39,367 nt of DNA from NCBI GenBank assembly GCA_012720075.1, contig JAAXZE010000075.1, positions 1 through 39,367 of the forward strand, given 5' to 3'. Source of the DNA: Clostridia bacterium. Lineage in GTDB: Bacteria; Bacillota; Peptococcia; Peptococcales; BICA1-8. Positions 1-9,482 of the stretch are shown one piece after another. The position numbers were made by a program, and so were the translations under genes. The stretch's first letter is position 1. Each line of letters opens with the position of its first letter. A model generated the notes under the pieces. That model had not been told where the DNA came from. It did not search any database and was given only the letters and a program-made list of their open reading frames with translations.

Positions 1-33
1 ATTGTTTGAGCTAGCTTTTCGTTGATAATAAAT
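1..33. repeat. Partial copy (right-arm end) of the long inverted-repeat element seen at 28675-29048
   Basis: attgtttgagctagcttttcgttgataataaat is identical over 33 bp to 28981-29013; caacaagYtga follows in both copies. Confidence 0.85.
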
Positions 34-53
34 ATGGTTAAGCAACAAGTTGA

Positions 54-76
54 GGGATGCCCAAGGGCATCCCTTT
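54..76. terminator. Hairpin gggatgcccaagggcatcccttt downstream of the sdpI-like gene
   Basis: Perfect GGGATGCC/GGCATCCC stem next to an A/T-rich tract. Confidence 0.6.
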
Positions 77-94
77 AAAATTAACTGTTTCAGA

Positions 95-745
95 TTAACT
101 TTTTTCAATATTTTTGAAAACCAGATAGGAATAAACGGTGGTTATAATGGTTGGGATAAAAAGGCCGACCATTAGAACAATAAACCTGGCGGTATCTTGG
201 GTTAATACTACACCCACTAGGGCAAGAACTCCTCCGATTACCATGGCTTTCGAACCAAAGCGGTGGGTCTTGCGCCAAACTTCCTCGTTAGCCAGGGTCC
301 AGGGATAGCGAAAACCTACGAAATAATTATGTCTGACCCTGCCCATGATATTACCCATGACAATAAAGAGCAGGGCAACTCCTACCGATATCCAAAGTCC
401 CACGTCAACGGAATATCCCAAGGAAACGGCAGCGGTAATAAAAAACATAAACGTAAAGAAAATATGGGTAGCAAATCTAATCAAACGGTAAGAGCCGTGA
501 AATTTGTCATAGTTAGCTTTTTTGGGATCCAAATGAGGAAGGGCGAGAAAAAGGACATATAAGCCGATATTCATTAAAGGTAAAAAGAAAGTGCCAAATT
601 CTTTTGAACTATAATCATCAATTTCTCCTCTCATGTTCCAGTGGGTCGGTACCTGGTCGGGCATATATGGGTAAATTATTATTGCGGCTATTAGCTGAAT
701 TATCAGTATCAATAATAAGAACCATTCTTTTTTAAGGAATTTCAT
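95..745 (-). CDS. sdpI: SdpI-family (DUF1648/SdpI) membrane protein
   Basis: N-terminal VPTHWNMRGEID (DUF1648-like), multi-TM, MGRVRHNYFVGFRYPWTL...WRKTHRFG SdpI signature; overlaps upstream ArsR gene. Confidence 0.8.
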   Translation of the reverse strand: MKFLKKEWFLLLILIIQLIAAIIIYPYMPDQVPTHWNMRGEIDDYSSKEFGTFFLPLMNIGLYVLFLALPHLDPKKANYDKFHGSYRLIRFATHIFFTFMFFITAAVSLGYSVDVGLWISVGVALLFIVMGNIMGRVRHNYFVGFRYPWTLANEEVWRKTHRFGSKAMVIGGVLALVGVVLTQDTARFIVLMVGLFIPTIITTVYSYLVFKNIEKS

Positions 746-1026
746 GGGTTATCTACCTCCTTTTTGTCAATTAGTTTGAGAAAAAAGCTTAGCAGTTCCT
801 GAAATACGGTGGTATTTAAAGAATAAAGGATGTTTTGACCTTGCCGTTCATCAAGGATCAGATCGGCCTGTTTTAAAATATTTAAATGATGACTGATGCT
901 GGGTTTGGAAATATTAAAATAATCGGCAATTTCACCGGCGGTCATGTCTTTTTCCTTTAAAAGATTTAATATTTTCCGCCTATTAGGATCCGACAGGGCT
1001 TTAAAAACATTATTTTGATTAAGCAA
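742..1026 (-). CDS. sdpR: ArsR/SdpR-family winged-helix repressor
   Basis: FKALSDPNRRKILNLLKEKDMTAGEIADYFNISKPSISHHLNILKQADLI is ArsR-type wHTH; 4-nt overlap with sdpI-like gene. Confidence 0.85.
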   Translation of the reverse strand: MLNQNNVFKALSDPNRRKILNLLKEKDMTAGEIADYFNISKPSISHHLNILKQADLILDERQGQNILYSLNTTVFQELLSFFLKLIDKKEVDNP

Positions 1027-1059
1027 ATTTTCACCCCCGAAAAAATGATATTTAAATAA

Positions 1060-1075
1060 TTAGATAAACATCTAA
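1060..1075. promoter_or_regulatory. Candidate operator palindrome TTAGATAAACATCTAA
   Basis: 6-bp perfect inverted half-sites TTAGAT-AAAC-ATCTAA just upstream of the ArsR-family gene. Confidence 0.55.
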
Positions 1076-1125
1076 ATATCTAAGTATATAATACCACAAG
1101 GACAAATAATTTGTAAATAAAAAAT

Positions 1126-1148
1126 CCGAGCGAATTATTTTTGCTCGG
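1126..1148 (-). terminator. Hairpin CCGAGC...GCTCGG followed (minus strand) by a T-run; overlaps the small-ORF stop codon
   Basis: Minus strand reads ccgagcaaaaataattcgctcggatttttt. Confidence 0.6.
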
Positions 1149-1293
1149 ACTCATTCTCGGCGGGAGTTGGCGGGAAACAGTTAATACAGTCGATAGGGTC
1201 GGCGACCTCCATAGGAGTTTTGTCAAATAAATTTATTAAAGATATTTTTTCCCTTAAACTTGTTTTATTGCGCCAATTGCTTTTAAGCCCCAT
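1135..1293 (-). CDS. Small 52-aa peptide, MGLKSNWRNKTSLREKISLINLFDKTPMEVADPIDCINCFPPTPAENESEQK
   Basis: Strong Shine-Dalgarno (aggaggtg) 5' of ATG on minus strand; ORF closes inside its own terminator hairpin. Confidence 0.55.
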   Translation of the reverse strand: MGLKSNWRNKTSLREKISLINLFDKTPMEVADPIDCINCFPPTPAENESEQK

Positions 1294-1399
1294 AAAAGCA
1301 CCTCCTGATATTAGTGTGGTGAAAATTTGAATATTTATACTAATGGGAAAGGATTTATTTTTTTTAGAAAACAAAAAAATAAGAAAAGAAAAAAATATA

Positions 1400-1428
1400 T
1401 TGACTCTTATACTTTAGTAAGTTAAAAT
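1400..1428 (+). promoter_or_regulatory. SigA-type promoter TTGACT-17-TAAAAT for the amino-acid ABC operon
   Basis: -35 1400-1405, -10 1423-1428, 17-bp spacer, upstream of 1468. Confidence 0.6.
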
Positions 1429-1467
1429 AATGACATGATAAATAATAAAACCAGGGGGTTAATTGCG

Positions 1468-2331
1468 ATGCAAAAAAGAAGTTTCATTTGGGCATTGGTT
1501 ATATTCTTAACCTTTGCATTGGTAGTAACAGGTTGTGGTCCGAAGGAACAACCACAAAACCAGCAGTCCCAGGAAGAATCCAAACAAGAAGGCGAACCGG
1601 CCGGTGACGGCTCTTGGGAGAGAGTACAAAAAGCCGGTAAAATAGTTGCAGGATTGGACGATGCCTACCCGCCCATGGGTTTCCGTGATGAAAAAGGTCA
1701 ATTGATTGGTTTTGATATTGATATGGCCAAAGAAATCAGCAAGCGCATCGGCGTAGAAATAGAATGGATGCCTACAGAGTGGAACAGTGTTGTTGCTTCA
1801 TTGCTTTCTAAAAAATTTGATGTTATTATTTCCGGAATGAATATGTTTAAGGAACGGAGAGAAGTGGTGAATTTCGCCGGTCCATATGGAGTTGCTTCCC
1901 AGGTTATTTTGGTGAAAGTTGATAATAATGAGCCAATTGAAACATTGGATGATTTAAAAGGCAAGGTTATCGGCACTCAGCTGGGAAGTACCGGGGAAAA
2001 GGAAGCCAGGGCAGCAGGGTTTACAGATAATAATTTAAAGCTTTATGATAAATTTCCCCAAGCTTTTACCGATTTGGATAATGGGCGTGTTGAAGCAATA
2101 ATAATTGACGGCTTTGCTGCTCCCGAGTGGATTAAAACAGGAAAATACAAAAAAGTAGGCCAGGATATCGGTGTTAATGAAGATGATAATATCGGTATAG
2201 CAGTTCGCAAAGAATATAAAGAACATTTAGACAAACTGAACGAATCCATTGAATCCATGAAAGCAGACGGAACCTTGAGAGAAATTTCTATGAAATGGAT
2301 AGGTTATGACATAACAGAAGGGCTTGATTAA
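1468..2331 (+). CDS. Amino-acid ABC transporter substrate-binding lipoprotein
   Basis: Lipobox LVVTGC; periplasmic amino-acid-binding (SBP_bac_3) pattern; followed by permease and ATPase. Confidence 0.9.
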   Translation: MQKRSFIWALVIFLTFALVVTGCGPKEQPQNQQSQEESKQEGEPAGDGSWERVQKAGKIVAGLDDAYPPMGFRDEKGQLIGFDIDMAKEISKRIGVEIEWMPTEWNSVVASLLSKKFDVIISGMNMFKERREVVNFAGPYGVASQVILVKVDNNEPIETLDDLKGKVIGTQLGSTGEKEARAAGFTDNNLKLYDKFPQAFTDLDNGRVEAIIIDGFAAPEWIKTGKYKKVGQDIGVNEDDNIGIAVRKEYKEHLDKLNESIESMKADGTLREISMKWIGYDITEGLD

Positions 2332-2470
2332 TTTTAGTAAAACATTTAAGCTAATATAGGAAGTTTTTTAGGGGGGGATAATCATGTCCCCCCTTTTACC
2401 ATAAAATAAAATTGCTTTTGCTGATTTTTTATTTAATTAGGTTTAAGGCAAAAAAGGGGGATAAGAGTTA

Positions 2471-3145
2471 ATGATAAGTTTTGGATTTGTGTGGGATTGG
2501 GCTTTTACAGTAAAAATGCTACCCCTTTTAATCAAAGGCGCAGGTATGACGGTGACCTTGACCGCCTGTGCCATCACTTTTGGCACGATGATAGGGCTTA
2601 TTATTGCCTTTATGAAGATTATTAAAAATCCTGTATTAAATTTTATTGGTTCCATTTATACCTGGGTATTTCGAGGAATACCCCTTTTAGTACAATTGTT
2701 TATTGTTTATTATGCTTTGCCGATGGTAATCGGCCTTACCTTGGACCCTTTTCCGGCAGCGGTGATCAGTATCAGTCTTTGCGGTGGAGCCTATATTGCT
2801 GAAATCATCAGAGCCGGTATTCAATCCGTTGACAAAGGCCAGATGGAGGCGTCTTTGTCTTTGGGGATGACTTATTTTCAAGCCATGCGGAGAATAATTA
2901 TTCCTCAAACTTACCGGCGTTTAATTCCACCAATGGGAAATGAGTTTATAACCCTTTTGAAAGATACTGCTTTGGTTTCCACCATTTCCATGGTTGAATT
3001 GACCAGAACGGCTCAGATCTATGCCGCTTCCCATTTTAAACCTTTTGAAATGTTTATTACCGCCGGCGTTATTTATCTCTTTTTAACTACCTTTTTCACT
3101 TTGGTTTTTGGTAAACTGGAAAGTAAATTAGCTCAATCCGAGTAA
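2471..3145 (+). CDS. Polar amino-acid ABC transporter permease
   Basis: HisM/GlnP-type sequence [20 protein letters not shown]... [24 protein letters not shown]. Confidence 0.92.
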   Translation: MISFGFVWDWAFTVKMLPLLIKGAGMTVTLTACAITFGTMIGLIIAFMKIIKNPVLNFIGSIYTWVFRGIPLLVQLFIVYYALPMVIGLTLDPFPAAVISISLCGGAYIAEIIRAGIQSVDKGQMEASLSLGMTYFQAMRRIIIPQTYRRLIPPMGNEFITLLKDTALVSTISMVELTRTAQIYAASHFKPFEMFITAGVIYLFLTTFFTLVFGKLESKLAQSE

Positions 3146-3158
3146 GGGGAGTAAAAGA

Positions 3159-3911
3159 ATGATTAAAATTGAAAACATATCCAAAAGTTTTGGCTCTTTA
3201 AAGGTGCTTAAAGACTTAAGCCTGGAAATAAAAGCCGGTGAAGTTGTGGTTGTAATCGGACCCAGCGGCTCGGGAAAAAGTACTTTATTAAGGTGCATGA
3301 ATTATTTGGAAAAGATTGATTCCGGCAAAATTTACATTGACGGAGAGCTTTTGGGTTTTAAAGAAGTCAACGGCAAGCTTGTCAAAGCACCGGCCAAGGA
3401 TATATATAAAATCCGGGAAAATATCGGAATGGTATTTCAGAGATTTAATCTCTTCCCCCATATGACGGTTTTAGAAAATATCATCGAAGCACCGGTATTG
3501 GTTAAAAAAATCAGCAAACAGGAAGCAACAGAACGGGCTTTGAAACTGTTAAGAAAAGTAGGCTTGGAAGAAAAAGCCAATTCCTACCCTTCCCAATTAT
3601 CGGGAGGGCAGCAGCAAAGGGTGGCTATTGCCAGGGCGCTGGCCATGGAACCTAAAATCATGCTTTTTGATGAGCCCACTTCAGCCCTGGACCCGGAACT
3701 GGTCGGCAAGGTATTGGCCGTTATGATGGACCTGGCCAAAGAGGGTATGACAATGGTTGTTGTAACCCACGAGATGGGCTTTGCCAGGGAAGTGGCCGAC
3801 CGGGTTCTTTTTATGGATGACGGAAGAATTGTTGAAGAGGGACCACCTTCACAAATATTCACCAATCCTCAACACCCCCGGACCAGAGGTTTTCTGGCTA
3901 AAATACTTTAA
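3159..3911 (+). CDS. Polar amino-acid ABC transporter ATP-binding protein
   Basis: Walker [25 protein letters not shown], Walker [14 protein letters not shown]. Confidence 0.95.
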   Translation: MIKIENISKSFGSLKVLKDLSLEIKAGEVVVVIGPSGSGKSTLLRCMNYLEKIDSGKIYIDGELLGFKEVNGKLVKAPAKDIYKIRENIGMVFQRFNLFPHMTVLENIIEAPVLVKKISKQEATERALKLLRKVGLEEKANSYPSQLSGGQQQRVAIARALAMEPKIMLFDEPTSALDPELVGKVLAVMMDLAKEGMTMVVVTHEMGFAREVADRVLFMDDGRIVEEGPPSQIFTNPQHPRTRGFLAKIL

Positions 3912-3949
3912 AAAACTTTTGGTATTTTTGCTTTGGTTTTATGTTAAAT

Positions 3950-3972
3950 AGACACCCTTTGGTGTCTTTTTT
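3950..3972 (+). terminator. Rho-independent terminator agacaccctttggtgtctttttt
   Basis: GC stem followed by T-run. Confidence 0.8.
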
Positions 3973-4204
3973 GCCGCCTTTTTATAAACTGGAATAAATT
4001 CAGTTTTAAAAAAATGCTAAAATATTTTTGGGAGTGGAAATTTATTTAAATATTTGTTAATATTTTGACGAAAAAAAGAAAAGTATGGCAGGTATTTATC
4101 TAAATAAGTCGAATTAAATTATACAAAATTCTCTAAATTTTCCAAGGCTATTTTTTCAATTAAAATATGACAAAAGAAATGAATTTTTAAAAGAGGAGGA
4201 AAAT

Positions 4205-5386
4205 ATGGCCAAAGGTCTGAAAGTAATTACTGTTGGGAGCAGTCAAGTGGTGGCTGATGAGCTATTAGCGGTTGCCAACGAGGTATTTGGCAAAGATATA
4301 GACGGGAGGGCCTTAGGAATAGATAAATTGGCTGTAGGTACTGAAGCCGATTTGTTTTTGGCACTGCCTACTCGAATCAATGAGGCTGCCCAAAAAGTGC
4401 CTAGAGAGAAAATTGTGAGCCTGGAATTGGTTCCTAATTCAAAATTTTATGTCCAAATTGCCAAAATACAGCCTGGTGAAGAAGTAGTTATTTTTAACAA
4501 TAATACTGCTCAAGCAAACAAAATCAAAGAGTATTGTTTGGAACAGGGAGTAGATCATGTTCGTTTTAAGATAGTGCCTTATGACGAGGTAACCGAGGAA
4601 GATGTAATTGAAGCTTTGCGGGGTGCCAAGTACATAGCCGGCGCAGCTACCATAGTGGGTAGCGGCAATGCATTGGAAAAATATGGAAAATATCTGCGGC
4701 CTGATGTAATTATAATCCCGGCCTACAGGATTCCTACTTTCGATTCTACAAAGAAAATAATGGAGTACATAACGTTATTTTATTATCGGAAAATATCACG
4801 GCAGGTTTCGGAGATTTGCAATCAGCTTAATCAAGAGATCCAAAATATCGTTGCCATTACCGAAGAAGTTTCGGCAGCTATTGAGGTTTCTTCAACAACC
4901 GTTGTTAATGTAAGTGAAAAAATGAACGAAGAAGCCCAAAGGATAAATGATACCATAGTCGCATCGAAAAAATTAAAAGAAGCCACCGATAAAATTAGTT
5001 CCTTTGTGGAAACCATTAAGCACATATCGGGTCAAACCAATCTATTAGCCCTTAATGCGGCTATTGAGGCAGCCCGGGCCGGTGATCAGGGAAGAGGTTT
5101 CGCCGTTGTAGCCCAGGAAGTTAGAAAATTGGCAGAAGAAAGTCGTAAATCCGTTGAGACCATACGGGGTTTAATGGAAGAAATATATAGTGTAGTCGGA
5201 GAAATAGGACCTTCATTAGCTAAAATTACTGAGGATCTTCTAAATAACCGGGATAGCATCAACGGTATTGCTACTTCGGCGGTGGAAGAAAAAAAGGCCA
5301 TTGCATCCATTGAGGAAAATTTTGTCAATATCAGTTATACCAGTCAAACATTGCTTGAATCCATAAATAATTTGATTAAAGCCTGA
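4205..5386 (+). CDS. Soluble methyl-accepting chemotaxis-like protein with an N-terminal cytosolic sensor-like domain
   Basis: C-terminal hairpin [40 protein letters not shown]; no TM segment seen in N-terminal ~195 aa. Confidence 0.85.
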   Translation: MAKGLKVITVGSSQVVADELLAVANEVFGKDIDGRALGIDKLAVGTEADLFLALPTRINEAAQKVPREKIVSLELVPNSKFYVQIAKIQPGEEVVIFNNNTAQANKIKEYCLEQGVDHVRFKIVPYDEVTEEDVIEALRGAKYIAGAATIVGSGNALEKYGKYLRPDVIIIPAYRIPTFDSTKKIMEYITLFYYRKISRQVSEICNQLNQEIQNIVAITEEVSAAIEVSSTTVVNVSEKMNEEAQRINDTIVASKKLKEATDKISSFVETIKHISGQTNLLALNAAIEAARAGDQGRGFAVVAQEVRKLAEESRKSVETIRGLMEEIYSVVGEIGPSLAKITEDLLNNRDSINGIATSAVEEKKAIASIEENFVNISYTSQTLLESINNLIKA

Positions 5387-5499
5387 GAGATAAAAACGGT
5401 GCCGGTTTTACTTTTTGCCACATATTTGTGTTCTGAAAAACTTTTATTGACGAATAAAAGTTCATTAGTTATAATTATCATGATATTAATAACTGCATA

Positions 5500-5551
5500 A
5501 GAAACCTTCTACCTTTAAAATGGTCCCGTGAGGCCAAAAAGGAGCAAGGGG
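5500..5551 (+). promoter_or_regulatory. PyrR-type RNA binding loop upstream of the uracil permease
   Basis: ggtcccgtgaggcc fits the PyrR loop pattern (UCCNGNGAGG) with flanking aacctt..cctttaaaa / aaaaggag..aaggggtt stem. Confidence 0.7.
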
Positions 5552-5571
5552 TTAGGTATAAGTTGATTAAT

Positions 5572-5610
5572 ACCTCCTTATTGTGCTCTATCACGGTAAG
5601 GAGGTTTTTT
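5572..5610 (+). terminator. Attenuator terminator acctcctta...taaggaggttttttt-type
   Basis: 9-bp perfect stem 5572-5580/5597-5605 followed by T6, upstream of permease start. Confidence 0.75.
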
Positions 5611-5639
5611 ATGCGGCGAAAAAGAGGAGGAATAAAAAC

Positions 5640-6881
5640 ATGCGAGAAGTTCAAATTCATGAAAGGTTACCATTAACCAAGGCCATACCCCTGGGAATAC
5701 AGCATTTGTTTGCTATGACCGGCGCAACAATTCTTGTACCGTTACTTACCGGCCTTTCGCCAGCCGCAGCTCTGTTCTGTTCCGGACTAGGAACGGTAAT
5801 ATTCCTGCTCACCACACGCAGTCAAGTTCCTGCTTATCTTGGTTCATCCTTTGCTTTTATTGCCACTTTGACATTGTTTGTTAAAGATCAAGCTAATATT
5901 TCTTCGGCCATGACAGGTGTTTTATCCGTAGGTTTAGCTTATGTGCTCATCTTCTTTCTCTTGAGTATTTTCGGTCTTAACTGGATAAATAAAGTAATTC
6001 CTCCTGTAGTCGCAGGAAGCGTTGTTGCAATCATCGGATTAAGTTTGACCCCGGTAGCGGTATCTATGTCCTCCGAAAATTGGGTGTTAGCAATATTTAC
6101 ATTAGCGGTAGCAATTCTGGTTAGTATATATGGCAAAGGATTTTCAAAGATTGTGCCGGTTCTTTTGGCTATAGTTGCCGGATATATACTGGCTTTATTT
6201 ATGGGACAAGTTGATACAACGGCAATTGTCGAAGCTTTTGAAAAACCCTTTGCTTTGCCCTTCAATCATGTAGCTTCTTTCAGCATAGATTGGGTTGCCA
6301 TACTTGCTTTTGCTCCGCTGGCTCTCATCACTTTGATTGAAGACCTGGGCCATATGATGATCCTCTCCAATATTACCGGCAAAGACCTTAACCTAAACCC
6401 AGGTTTTGATAAAGTTGTCTTAGGCAATGGTTTGGCAACAGGAGCAGCCAGTATATTTGGCGGAGTACCGTTAACAACTTATGCGGAAAATATCGGGGTA
6501 TTAGCCATTACTAAGGTTTACAGCACATTCAATATCTGGATTGCAGCCATCTTTGCCATCTGCTTGAGCTTCTTCAATCCCCTACAGGCTGCGATTATGA
6601 GTATCCCAACTGCGGTCATGGGCGGTGTGGAAATTCTGTTGTTCGGTATGATTGGAGCAGCGGGCCTTCGCACACTGGTTGAAGCTAAAGTTGATTTTTC
6701 GAAAAACAAAAATCTTATTATTGCCTCAGTAATATTTGCCTTAGGTATCGGGGTTAGCAATCATGGTGTTATGTATGCTACTCTGGCAGGAATTTTCCTC
6801 AATCTCATTTTAAAAGATGAAAAAGAAGAAATTGAACCGGCTTCCGCTGTAGAATATGCTAACGAAAGTGCAGCGAAATAA
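5640..6881 (+). CDS. uraA: Uracil/xanthine permease (NCS2), likely uracil permease
   Basis: LGIQHLFAMTGATILVPLLTGLSPAAALFCSGLGT, FAPLALITLIEDLGHM; PyrR attenuator upstream; start reset to 5640. Confidence 0.9.
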   Translation: MREVQIHERLPLTKAIPLGIQHLFAMTGATILVPLLTGLSPAAALFCSGLGTVIFLLTTRSQVPAYLGSSFAFIATLTLFVKDQANISSAMTGVLSVGLAYVLIFFLLSIFGLNWINKVIPPVVAGSVVAIIGLSLTPVAVSMSSENWVLAIFTLAVAILVSIYGKGFSKIVPVLLAIVAGYILALFMGQVDTTAIVEAFEKPFALPFNHVASFSIDWVAILAFAPLALITLIEDLGHMMILSNITGKDLNLNPGFDKVVLGNGLATGAASIFGGVPLTTYAENIGVLAITKVYSTFNIWIAAIFAICLSFFNPLQAAIMSIPTAVMGGVEILLFGMIGAAGLRTLVEAKVDFSKNKNLIIASVIFALGIGVSNHGVMYATLAGIFLNLILKDEKEEIEPASAVEYANESAAK

Positions 6882-6980
6882 TCAATAAACTGCGAAGATG
6901 CCAAAAGCATAAAATAAATTTGAATTGAACGAAATAAACCATAAACCAAAGATAAAAGTGATATTGGATAACGAGCTTAG

Positions 6981-7007
6981 AAACGGTGCCTCGGCACCGT
7001 TTTTTTA
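6981..7007 (+). terminator. Terminator aaacggtgcctcggcaccgttttttt
   Basis: Perfect stem and T-run. Confidence 0.85.
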
Positions 7008-7080
7008 CATATTTTTATTTTAATAACTATGGAAATTATAATATAATTAATCTTAATAAGAATGAGTAGGAGAAAGAGGC

Positions 7081-7977
7081 TTGCCAGTGGAGAGTATAAA
7101 AATAAAAGCTTATGCCAAAATTAATTTAATCCTTGATGTCTTGAAAAAAAGGCCTGACGGGTATCATGAAGTGGCGATGATTATGCAGGCTATAAGTCTG
7201 CATGATGTAATCGCAATAAAGCCAGGTAAAGGAATAACGGTAAGGGCCAATGATCCACTGGTTCCCCTGGATGAACGAAATTTAGCCTATAAGGCTGCTG
7301 AGATGGTTATACAAAGATATCCCCAGGTCGACGGCGTGGAAATTAATATTGAAAAGAACATTCCCGTTGAAGCCGGCCTGGCGGGTGGAAGCACCGACGG
7401 GGCAGCGGTAATTGTGGGAATGGATCGGCTTTTTAAGTTGAATATGGATTTGGAAGAAATGCTGGAGCTGGGCGCCCTTTTGGGCTCTGACGTGCCTTTT
7501 TGTATTTCCGGTGTTACTGCTTTGGCCAAGGGTAGGGGGGAAATAATTGAAAAAGCCCCCCTTTGTCCCAGACTATGGGTGGTATTGGTCAAACCTCCTT
7601 TTGGGGTCAAAACGGCCCAAGTGTATAAAAATCTTAATCTTGATGAGGCGATTAAACATCCCCAAATTGATAAATATCTGGAAGCCTTGGCCAAGGGCGA
7701 TGTTTCTTACCTAGTAAACAACATTGAAAACGTTCTTGAGTACAGTACTTTCAAACTTTATCCTGAGGTACGGGATTTAAAGGAGAGCTTAGTTGCCAAA
7801 GGAGCGCAAAAGGCCTTAATGTCGGGAAGCGGACCTACCGTTTTTGCTTTATTCAAGTGTCTTGATGAAGCTCGGAGTTTTGCTGACAAATTAAAAAAAG
7901 AAGGGGAAAATAAGGTTTTGTTGGCCTATACTCTAAATGAACAGGAGTTTAAAGAAAGGGTGAAACATTATGGATAA
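7081..7977 (+). CDS. ispE: 4-diphosphocytidyl-2-C-methyl-D-erythritol kinase
   Basis: AYAKINLILDVLKKRPDGYHEV; PVEAGLAGGSTDGAAV GHMP motif; TTG start. Confidence 0.93.
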   Translation: MPVESIKIKAYAKINLILDVLKKRPDGYHEVAMIMQAISLHDVIAIKPGKGITVRANDPLVPLDERNLAYKAAEMVIQRYPQVDGVEINIEKNIPVEAGLAGGSTDGAAVIVGMDRLFKLNMDLEEMLELGALLGSDVPFCISGVTALAKGRGEIIEKAPLCPRLWVVLVKPPFGVKTAQVYKNLNLDEAIKHPQIDKYLEALAKGDVSYLVNNIENVLEYSTFKLYPEVRDLKESLVAKGAQKALMSGSGPTVFALFKCLDEARSFADKLKKEGENKVLLAYTLNEQEFKERVKHYG

Positions 7978-8668
7978 GAAAAACAGAAGGTTAATTCCGG
8001 TTAAATTAGACGGCTATAAACCTTTAAGGGAAATTGTTTTTGAAACATTGCGGGATGCCATTATTAATCAAGTACTGCGTCCCGGTGAAAGGTTGATGGA
8101 AATCCAGTTGGCAGAAGAATTGGGAGTCAGCAGAACTCCGGTCCGGGAAGCCATTAGAAAGCTGGAGTTGGAAGGTTTGGTTGTTATGCTTCCCCGCAGG
8201 GGAGCTTATGTTGCGGGTATTTCCATGAAAGACATATTAGAAGTATTTGAAGTGCGGGCAGCCCTGGAAGCTTTGGCAGCCAGCCTCGCCGCCGAGCGTA
8301 TTACCGATGAAGAACTTGATGAAATGGAACGGCAATTGGTAAAAGAAACTGAAGAAACTGAAGCCAATAATTTGCGTAATATCGTTGAAATAGACACTAC
8401 CTTCCATGACCTTTTGTATAAAGCAGCCCGCAATGAGCGCCTGGTTAATTTTGTAAATCTTTTACAGGAACAGTTGCATCGTTTCCGTTCAGCTTCTTTG
8501 GCTCGGCCGGGAAGAAGCAAAACAGCTTTGGAAGAACACAGAAAAATATTGGAGGCTATAGCTGCGCGGGATGCTAAATTGGCTGAGCGATTAGCCCGTG
8601 AACACATTGAAAACGCCGAACAAGCCATGTTGTTATCTTTGGAAAAACAAGGGTTATACTATGAATAA
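7970..8668 (+). CDS. GntR/FadR-family transcriptional regulator
   Basis: GntR wHTH LRPGERLMEIQLAEELGVSRTPVREAIRKLELEGLV plus FCD domain. Confidence 0.92.
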   Translation: MDKKNRRLIPVKLDGYKPLREIVFETLRDAIINQVLRPGERLMEIQLAEELGVSRTPVREAIRKLELEGLVVMLPRRGAYVAGISMKDILEVFEVRAALEALAASLAAERITDEELDEMERQLVKETEETEANNLRNIVEIDTTFHDLLYKAARNERLVNFVNLLQEQLHRFRSASLARPGRSKTALEEHRKILEAIAARDAKLAERLAREHIENAEQAMLLSLEKQGLYYE

Positions 8669-8696
8669 TAGGAAATAATGGAAGGGAGTCCTTGTT

Positions 8697-9482
8697 TTGA
8701 CAAGAGCTATAGTTTTGGCCGGCAGTTTAAATAACGGCGCCCTTAAAGAATGCAGTTCCGCTAGTACCGAAGCTTTTATTAAAATCGGTAAAAAATACAT
8801 GGTCGAGTATGTTGTAGAAGCTTTAGAGGAAGCGGAAGAGGTGGGGCAAATCGTTATTTCAGGTCCAAAGAAGGAACTGCTAGATTTGTTTAAGGAGAAG
8901 AGAAGGCTTTGTATTGTTGAAGGCGGACCTACAATAATAAAAAGTCTGTTAAATGCTCTGGAAAATTTAGATGTTAAAGATGAAAGCCGTATTCTTATAG
9001 TAACATCGGACATACCACTTATTACCGGCTCCATAATCGATGATTTTCTCAAAAGGTGTTCGGGTGAAGAAGGAGATGTAATATATCCCATTATTTCAAA
9101 ATCGTTAAATCAAATAAAGTTTCCCGGAGTAGAGAGGACCTATGTAAAACTAAGGGACGGAATTTATACCGGCGGTAACATCTTTTTGGTAAATCCCCGA
9201 ATCATCAAACCCTGTGCTTTAAAAGCCGAAGAGGTAGTAATGCTTAGAAAAAGTCCTCTAAAGCTGGCTAATTATATAGGTTTTAAATATCTTTTTAAGT
9301 ATGTATTTGGTCGTCTTTCTCTTAAAGATGCCGAAGAAAGGGTTTTTCAGCTCTTTAATATTAAAGGTAAAGCTATTCCCATTTCCTTCCCTGAAATCGG
9401 GGTGGATGTGGATAAACCCAGTGATTTAAAATTAGTTGAAAGCATACTCATTGGGTACGAAGAAAACTCAAATTGCGGTTAA
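8697..9482 (+). CDS. MobA-like NTP transferase domain protein
   Basis: TRAIVLAGS... KYMVEYVVEAL; TSDIPLITGSIIDDFL nucleotidyltransferase pattern; TTG start. Confidence 0.7.
   Translation: MTRAIVLAGSLNNGALKECSSASTEAFIKIGKKYMVEYVVEALEEAEEVGQIVISGPKKELLDLFKEKRRLCIVEGGPTIIKSLLNALENLDVKDESRILIVTSDIPLITGSIIDDFLKRCSGEEGDVIYPIISKSLNQIKFPGVERTYVKLRDGIYTGGNIFLVNPRIIKPCALKAEEVVMLRKSPLKLANYIGFKYLFKYVFGRLSLKDAEERVFQLFNIKGKAIPISFPEIGVDVDKPSDLKLVESILIGYEENSNCG

Noticed and set aside
263-562. 99-aa plus-strand ORF opposite the sdpI-like gene
   Set aside because: Low-complexity antisense translation of a convincing membrane protein gene, with no RBS.
1135-1293. AgrD-type cyclic-lactone autoinducer precursor
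   Set aside because: The Cys followed by an acidic/proline tail is superficially AgrD-like, but there is no amphipathic leader typical of AgrD and no agrB-like gene nearby; kept only as an unclassified small peptide.
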